Part shown: positions 7,271-12,205 of the stretch, in pieces
Layout: the number at the start of each line of letters is the position of its first letter
Numbering within the stretch: position 1 is the first letter of the stretch
DNA from: Geminicoccaceae bacterium
Lineage (GTDB): Bacteria; Pseudomonadota; Alphaproteobacteria; Geminicoccales; Geminicoccaceae
Direction of reading: 5' to 3'
Assembly (NCBI GenBank): GCA_030824835.1
Contig: JAPJRA010000049.1
Location: 1-12,205, forward strand
DNA: 12,205 nucleotides
Notes under the pieces: model-generated
What the model was told of the DNA's origin: nothing
The model's database searches: none
What the model saw: only the letters and a program-made list of their open reading frames with translations
Position numbers and translations under genes: made by a program

Positions 7271-8289
7271 CAGCTGGCACCTTTCCCATCGCCGACCAGA
7301 CGCAAGAAGGTCGCGAGGTCGATATTGGAGCCGCACACGAGGACGCCGACCCGCTGCCCGGCCAAGTGCTCACGCAGCGGGCCAAACAATGCGGCCATCG
7401 CCGCGGCACCTGCAGGCTCCAGTACCAGCTTCAGCGAGTCGAAGGCCAGCCGCATCGCCTCGACCATCGCCGCATCGTCGATGCGCACGATCTCGTCGAC
7501 CACCTGCCGGCTCACCCCATAGCTGTAGGGGAGCGCGTAGGGCGCCCCCAGACTGTCGGCGATGGTCGCCACCTGCTCGATCCGCTGCGGGCTGCCGGCA
7601 GCAAAGCTGCGCCACATGCTGTCGGCGCCCAGCGGCTCGACGCCGAAGACCAGACAGGTCGGGCGCAGCTGCTTGACCGCACTGCCGACGCCGGCGATGA
7701 GCCCGCCGCCACCGATCGGCACAATGACCGCGTCCAGGTCGCCGGCCTGCTCCATCCACTCGAGGCCGAGCGTGGCCGTGCCCTGCGCCGTTCTCGGTCC
7801 CTCGTAGGGATGGACGAACGTCCGTCCTTCGTCGGCCTCGATGCGCTTGGCGGTCTCGAACGCCGCGGCGACATCGGCCACAACGACGACCTCCCCGCCA
7901 TAGCGGCGGACCTTTTCGACACGGGCCGGATTGGCCGATGCGAACATCACCAGCTTGGCAGAGATGCCCAACTCTCGCGCCGCCCAGGCGGTGGCGATGG
8001 CATGATTGCCGGCGCTCACGGCCGTGACGCCACGTGCCAGGGCCGCCGACGGCAGGTTCAACATCACCGCCAGCGCGCCGCGCGGCTTGAACGAGCCGGT
8101 ATGCTGGAACAGCTCGAGCTTGAGGTTGAGACCCGTTCCGGGCGAAAGCCGGTCACGAACCTCGGGGCCATCCCAATCAAGGACGGGCGTTCGCGCAAGG
8201 CGACCGGCAAGCTGATCGGCTACGGCCCGAATCTCGGGCAGCGTCGGGGGTACGGCCTCGTTGATCGACACGCAGCGCTCCACTGGCAT
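7270..8289 (-). CDS. Threonine/serine dehydratase-like PLP enzyme (fold type II)
   Basis: This 339-residue protein belongs to the IlvA/TdcB-like family, which uses pyridoxal phosphate to deaminate threonine or serine to 2-oxo acids. The Schiff-base lysine is K68 in HTGSFKPRGA. The substrate loop SAGNHAIA is at 92-99, the phosphate-gripping GGGGLIAG at 193-200, EPAGA at 291-295, and CGSNID at 319-324 near the end. It has no C-terminal ACT domain, so it resembles the catabolic form rather than biosynthetic IlvA; this class also includes hydroxyaspartate and ectoine-related enzymes, so the substrate is uncertain. ATG 8289 has no ribosome site. A GTG at 8271, 6 nt after GGAG, is a credible alternative giving 333 residues (MSINEAVPPT). 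Its stop overlaps the adenine deaminase start (TGATG), implying a two-gene operon that releases ammonia from two sources. Confidence 0.85.
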   Translation of the reverse strand: MPVERCVSINEAVPPTLPEIRAVADQLAGRLARTPVLDWDGPEVRDRLSPGTGLNLKLELFQHTGSFKPRGALAVMLNLPSAALARGVTAVSAGNHAIATAWAARELGISAKLVMFASANPARVEKVRRYGGEVVVVADVAAAFETAKRIEADEGRTFVHPYEGPRTAQGTATLGLEWMEQAGDLDAVIVPIGGGGLIAGVGSAVKQLRPTCLVFGVEPLGADSMWRSFAAGSPQRIEQVATIADSLGAPYALPYSYGVSRQVVDEIVRIDDAAMVEAMRLAFDSLKLVLEPAGAAAMAALFGPLREHLAGQRVGVLVCGSNIDLATFLRLVGDGKGAS

Positions 8290-8420
8290 ACCGGGTCGCC
8301 GTCAGGCATAGGCGATCTCGCCGTCGACCGCACGCTTCCCTGGCGGGCAGCTGATGCTATCGACCCGACCGATATGAGCAGGATCCGCTGGTTCGCGGCT
8401 GCCGAAGACGAGCTTGTCGG

Positions 8421-8663
8421 CTAGGCGCGGACGCGCCGTGGCGCCCGTGTTGACGCGGGGCGCGGTGCGAGCCGGTGCTCGGCACGAAGGACGGCCTCCA
8501 GCCCACTCTTGCCGCTGGCGACAACGCACATTGCCGGTGGTTCAGCAACAGCAACCGGCTGCGATCCAGCCTTCGCCCGCGCGTCAATCAGGTTCTGCAT
8601 GAGATCATAGCGACCACGCAGCCTCGAGAGTACCACTGCACGGCCATTATCATTCTCGGCCAT
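8421..8663 (-). CDS. Doubtful small hypothetical protein
   Basis: This 80-residue frame begins MAENDNGRAVVLSRLRGRY and ends in an arginine-rich tail. I do not recognise it. In favour: it lies on the same strand as the dehydratase operon, has GGGGA 10 nt before the ATG, and sits directly downstream of an AT-rich, promoter-like patch with CRP-like palindromes. Against: only about 65% of its codons end in G or C, well below the clear genes here, and the Arg/Pro/Ala-rich C-terminus is typical of chance frames in GC-rich DNA. The first 35 residues, including the helix-like RGRYDLMQNLIDARAKAG, look the most protein-like. Overlap with the 8302-8424 frame raises the option of a broken longer gene. 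Confidence 0.25.
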   Translation of the reverse strand: MAENDNGRAVVLSRLRGRYDLMQNLIDARAKAGSQPVAVAEPPAMCVVASGKSGLEAVLRAEHRLAPRPASTRAPRRVRA

Positions 8664-8686
8664 CGTAGCTTGATCCCCGTCAGCCC

Positions 8687-8701
8687 TGTGAAACAGTCAC
8701 A
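8687..8701. promoter_or_regulatory. Secondary TGTGA-N5-TCACA palindrome
   Basis: TGTGA-AACAG-TCACA has the same 5-bp arms as the site at 8727-8746 but a 5-nt centre instead of 6. It lies 24 bp upstream of the small ORF start. Its centre (8694) is about 42.5 bp from that of the other site, close to four helical turns. The shortened spacer makes binding by a CRP-type dimer less certain. Confidence 0.25.
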
Positions 8702-8726
8702 AAGCTAAGGGGATCACGAGCAAGAA

Positions 8727-8746
8727 AATGTGATAAAACTCACATT
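8727..8746. promoter_or_regulatory. CRP-like operator (or weak terminator stem) upstream of the dehydratase operon
   Basis: AATGTGA-TAAAAC-TCACATT has perfect 7-bp arms and matches the E. coli CRP consensus TGTGA-N6-TCACA exactly in its core, with an added A at 8726. It lies about 73 bp (centre) upstream of the small ORF start and faces the dehydratase-deaminase operon. A CRP/FNR-family regulator responding to cAMP or another signal is the natural candidate. Alternatively, on the minus strand the same stem is followed by TTCTTG after the ATT, so it may act as a weak terminator for the ABC ATPase gene that ends at 8772. An intrinsic terminator normally has a more GC-rich stem. Confidence 0.45.
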
Positions 8747-8771
8747 CTGCGCTCGCAACCGGTGAAGGCTG

Positions 8772-9848
8772 CTACTGCAACAACCGACGACCGGTCGTCC
8801 GGTCGAACACATGCACCTGATCGAGCTGCGGCTCGAGGCCGATCTGCTCGCCCGGGGTGAGCTGATGACGCTCGCGGAACACGGCCTTGCACTCGATCCC
8901 GGCGATTCGCGTCACCACCAGCGTCTCGGCTCCGGTCGGCTCGACCACGATGACCTCGGCCGGCAATGCCTCGCCGGGTCCCCGAAAATGCAGATGCTCC
9001 GGCCGGATACCATAGACGATCTCGGCCGAATCGCGCAACTCCGCACCGTCGGGCAGCGGCAGTTTGGTCCCGTCCGCGGCGACGGCGACCGGCGGGCCAC
9101 CGTTCCGATGCACCCTGGCATCGATGAAGTTCATCGCCGGCGAGCCGATGAAGCCGGCCACGAACAGGTTCACCGGACGGTCGTAAAGCTCCAGCGGCGC
9201 GCCCAGCTGCTCGACGACACCGTGCTGCATGACGACGATACGGTCGGCCATCGTCATGGCCTCGATCTGGTCATGGGTTACGTAGATGGCTGTGGTCTTC
9301 AGGCGCTGGTGCAGCTCCTTGATCTCGGTGCGCATCTGGACACGCAGCTTAGCGTCAAGATTGGACAGAGGCTCGTCGAACAGGAACACCTGCGGGTCGC
9401 GGACAATGGCGCGTCCCATGGCGACACGCTGCCGCTGACCGCCGGAGAGCTGGCGCGGGTAGCGGTCGAGCAGCACATCGAGACCCAAAATCGAGGCCGC
9501 CCGGCCGACCCGCTCATCGATCAGCGACTGCGCCGCCTTCGCCAGCTTCAACGAGAACGCCATGTTCTGACGCACGGTCATGTGCGGGTAGAGCGCGTAG
9601 TTCTGGAAGACCATGGCGATGTCGCGGTCCTTCGGCGGGACCCGGTTGACCACCCGCCCGCCGATCGCGATGTCGCCGCTGGTGATCTCCTCGAGACCGG
9701 CCACCATCCGCAGCAGGGTCGACTTGCCGCAACCCGAAGGTCCGACCAGGACGACGAACTCGCCGTCCGGGATGTCGATCTCGACCGCATGGAGAATGTG
9801 CGTGCTACCGAAATACTTGTCGACCTTGCGGATCTCGACCGACGCCAT
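8772..9848 (-). CDS. ABC transporter ATP-binding protein, MalK/UgpC type
   Basis: This 358-residue protein has the size and layout of the ATPase of carbohydrate-uptake (CUT1) importers such as MalK and UgpC. Walker [10 protein letters not shown] is at 36-44, Q-loop Q82 in [13 protein letters not shown], signature LSGGQRQR at 134-141, Walker [17 protein letters not shown] at 154-169, and H-loop H192 in [14 protein letters not shown]. The C-terminal regulatory region includes IRPEHL at 281-286, typical of TOBE domains in this subfamily. The frame extends to 9971, but ATG 9848 gives the normal [14 protein letters not shown] start with GGGAG 6 nt upstream. The substrate is probably a sugar, polyol or glycerol-3-phosphate; it cannot be resolved. 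No permease or binding-protein gene is adjacent: dnaJ lies upstream and the 482-bp near-empty stretch downstream. Confidence 0.9.
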   Translation of the reverse strand: MASVEIRKVDKYFGSTHILHAVEIDIPDGEFVVLVGPSGCGKSTLLRMVAGLEEITSGDIAIGGRVVNRVPPKDRDIAMVFQNYALYPHMTVRQNMAFSLKLAKAAQSLIDERVGRAASILGLDVLLDRYPRQLSGGQRQRVAMGRAIVRDPQVFLFDEPLSNLDAKLRVQMRTEIKELHQRLKTTAIYVTHDQIEAMTMADRIVVMQHGVVEQLGAPLELYDRPVNLFVAGFIGSPAMNFIDARVHRNGGPPVAVAADGTKLPLPDGAELRDSAEIVYGIRPEHLHFRGPGEALPAEVIVVEPTGAETLVVTRIAGIECKAVFRERHQLTPGEQIGLEPQLDQVHVFDRTTGRRLLQ

Positions 9849-10016
9849 CTGCCTCTCCCGCTTCGGCGCCGTTCGCGCCCGTTCTGGTTCGCAACCCGGC
9901 CGGCCACCGGCCAAACCGCGGCCGGATGATGGACTCGCGGCACCGGCAGCGCAATCCGGCACGGACATCATATTACCGGCGACGATACGGAGCCGGCAGC
10001 CACGGCTGGGCAGACC

Positions 10017-11180
10017 TCAATCGCGCAGGTCGTCCCACAGCTCCTTCACCTTGGCGAAGAAACCCTCGGACTCGGGATGTTGCTGCTTGGCGTCGGCACC
10101 ACCCGACTCCTCGAACTCGCGCAGCAGCTCCTGCTGCCGCTTGGTCAGGTTGACCGGCGTCTCGACCACGATCTCGACGAACATGTCGCCGCGTGTATGG
10201 CCATGCAGCTCGGACATCCCCTTGCTACGCAGTCGGATCTGCTTGCCGGACTGGGTGCCGGCAGGCACGGCGATACGCAGTCGCCGTCCCTCGATGGTCG
10301 GCACCTCGACCTGCCCGCCCAGGGCCCCGGTGACCATCGGGATCGGAACCCGGCAGAAGATATTGGCGCCCTCGCGCCGGAACATGCGATGCGGGGCCAC
10401 GGTGACGAAGATATAGAGATCGCCCGGCTGACCGCCGCGAATGGCGGCCTCGCCCTCGCCGGACAGGCGAATGCGGGTACCGTCCTCGACGCCGGCCGGG
10501 ATGTTGACCGCCAGCGTCTTCTCACGCTGCTGGACACCGCTGCCGCCGCAGCTCTTGCAGGGATTCTTGATCACCCGACCGGCGCCCTGGCAGGTCGGAC
10601 AGGTCCGCTCGACGGTGAAGAAGCCCTGCTGGCTGCGTACGCGGCCGGCACCACGACAGGTCGGACACCCGGTGGGCTCGCTCCCGGCCTCGCTGCCGGT
10701 ACCGCTGCAGCTCTCGCAAGCCACCGCCGTCGGCACCCGGATCTGCGCCCGCTTGCCACTGAAGGCTTCTTCCAGCGTGATCGTCAGATTGTAGCGCAGG
10801 TCCGCGCCACGCGCCGAGCCACCGCGCCCGCCGCGAGCCCGGCCGTTGCCGCCACCGCCCATGAAGTCCCCGAACAGGTCGTCGAAGACATCGGCAAAGC
10901 TGGTGAAATCGAACCCGGCGCCGGCGGCACCGCCGCGGCCGCCAGGCATACCCGCCTCGAATGCCTGATGCCCGAACTGGTCGTAGGCGGCCTTCTTCTG
11001 CGGATCGCGCAGCACCTCGTAGGCCTCGTTGACCTCCTTGAAGCGCGCCTCCGCCGTCTTGTCGCCTGGATTGCGGTCCGGATGATGTTCCTTGGCCATC
11101 CGGCGATAGGCGTTCTTGATTTCCGCCTCGGAGGCCGAGCGGCCGACGCCCAGAAGTTCGTAATAGTCACGCTTGGCCAT
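10017..11180 (-). CDS. dnaJ: Co-chaperone DnaJ (Hsp40)
   Basis: This 387-residue type I Hsp40 stimulates DnaK ATPase and hands it unfolded proteins in the cytoplasm. The J domain spans 1-70 with HPD at 33-35. A Gly/Phe-rich linker covers about 78-125. Four zinc-binding CxxCxGxG repeats lie at 155-162 (CESCSGTG), 172-179 (CPTCRGAG), 194-201 (CPTCQGAG) and 208-215 (CKSCGGSG). The C-terminal substrate-binding domains include [18 protein letters not shown] and GDLYIFV. Length and domain order are complete. ATG 11180 ([11 protein letters not shown]) is the standard start; an AAGG lies too far upstream (about 14 nt) to be a good ribosome site, so expression may lean on the dnaK transcript. It follows dnaK by 110 bp, with a strong hairpin in that gap. 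Confidence 0.97.
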   Translation of the reverse strand: MAKRDYYELLGVGRSASEAEIKNAYRRMAKEHHPDRNPGDKTAEARFKEVNEAYEVLRDPQKKAAYDQFGHQAFEAGMPGGRGGAAGAGFDFTSFADVFDDLFGDFMGGGGNGRARGGRGGSARGADLRYNLTITLEEAFSGKRAQIRVPTAVACESCSGTGSEAGSEPTGCPTCRGAGRVRSQQGFFTVERTCPTCQGAGRVIKNPCKSCGGSGVQQREKTLAVNIPAGVEDGTRIRLSGEGEAAIRGGQPGDLYIFVTVAPHRMFRREGANIFCRVPIPMVTGALGGQVEVPTIEGRRLRIAVPAGTQSGKQIRLRSKGMSELHGHTRGDMFVEIVVETPVNLTKRQQELLREFEESGGADAKQQHPESEGFFAKVKELWDDLRD

Positions 11181-11228
11181 ATCGGAAATCGCTACCTTCG
11201 CGGTTCGAACCGGTTCCTAGACGGCACG

Positions 11229-11259
11229 GGGCCGACCGGGCTTCTGGCCCGGCCGGCCC
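11229..11259 (-). other. Strong GC hairpin between dnaK and dnaJ
   Basis: On the minus-strand RNA, GGGCCGGCCGGGC and GCCCGGTCGGCCC pair over 13 bp with a single G-U wobble around a 5-nt loop (CAGAA). It lies 31 bp after the dnaK stop and 48 bp before the dnaJ ATG. There is no U-run after it, so it is not a classic intrinsic terminator. It may act as a partial terminator, a barrier to 3' decay that raises dnaK over dnaJ, or a processing site. The pairing is seen directly; the role is inferred. Confidence 0.6.
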
Positions 11260-11290
11260 TCGCACGCGACCACGCTGACCGCGGTCTGGA

Positions 11291-12205
<915 letters not shown>

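Larger units (their letters stand above)
8290..8771. other. 482-bp stretch without a convincing gene
   Basis: This stretch lies between the dehydratase start and the ABC ATPase stop. The part near 8690-8750 is clearly richer in A and T than its surroundings and carries two TGTGA...TCACA palindromes. The part at 8302-8424 can be read on the minus strand as the GC3-rich tail KLVFGSREPADPAHIGRV...DGEIAYA, in a different frame from the small ORF at 8421-8663. This suggests either chance or the remains of a frameshifted gene. I see no RNA gene. Confidence 0.5.

Noticed and set aside
7271..7336. N-terminal extension of adenine deaminase to 7336
   Set aside because: It would overlap the dehydratase C-terminus by 67 bp and has no family support. 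ATG 7270 gives the usual length and a coupled start.
8811..9929. 372-codon plus-strand open frame opposite the ABC ATPase
   Set aside because: Shadow frame: the opposite strand holds a full set of ABC ATPase motifs, and this frame shows none.
9849..9971. N-terminal extension of the ABC ATPase to ATG 9971
   Set aside because: The extra 41 residues are Gly/Arg/Pro-rich and unlike the family. ATG 9848 has a ribosome site and the canonical N-terminus.
9849..10016. Promoter or terminator between dnaJ and the ABC ATPase gene
   Set aside because: Only a short CAGCC/GGCTG stem without a U-run and a poor TTGCGC/CATCAT pair were seen; neither is convincing.

Overview
The window is GC-rich with dense, mostly minus-strand coding, and it looks like the core chromosome of an alphaproteobacterium. 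The supporting signs are a sigma-32 gene (rpoH), a uvrC-pgsA pair, a UbiH-type ubiquinone monooxygenase and a dnaK-dnaJ pair. A Rhodospirillales-like lineage is plausible, but I cannot place it below class from sequence alone. I see no insertion sequence, prophage, CRISPR array, tRNA or rRNA.

Layout from left to right. At 1-4358 a minus-strand run reads rpoH, then a UbiH/VisC-family flavin monooxygenase, uvrC, and pgsA, which runs off the left edge. Gaps are 18-50 bp, so a shared transcript is likely. Between rpoH and the divergent acylphosphatase gene (4359-4548) lies a control region. It holds a strong rpoH ribosome binding site, a perfect 8-bp-arm palindrome in the rpoH leader, and a possible sigma-70-type promoter facing acyP. 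At 4549-5585 acyP is followed by a secreted DUF6134-like protein; these are the only plus-strand genes. This pair converges on the next operon with both stop codons inside one CTAG.

At 5582-8289 a threonine/serine dehydratase-like PLP enzyme and an adenine deaminase form a minus-strand pair coupled by a TGATG junction. Upstream, 8290-8771 has no convincing gene. It holds one doubtful small ORF and an AT-richer patch with two TGTGA...TCACA palindromes about four helical turns apart. One of them is a near-perfect match to the classical CRP operator.

At 8772-9848 is a MalK/UgpC-type ABC ATPase with no permease or binding-protein gene in view. At 10017-12205 come dnaJ and the C-terminal part of dnaK (minus strand, cut by the right edge). 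A very stable GC hairpin lies between them.

Functionally this is mostly housekeeping: heat-shock control and its chaperones, nucleotide excision repair, phospholipid and quinone synthesis, purine salvage and amino-acid breakdown. I found no clear new multi-gene system. The best leads are regulatory: the paired CRP-like sites, the rpoH leader palindrome, and the dnaK-dnaJ hairpin.
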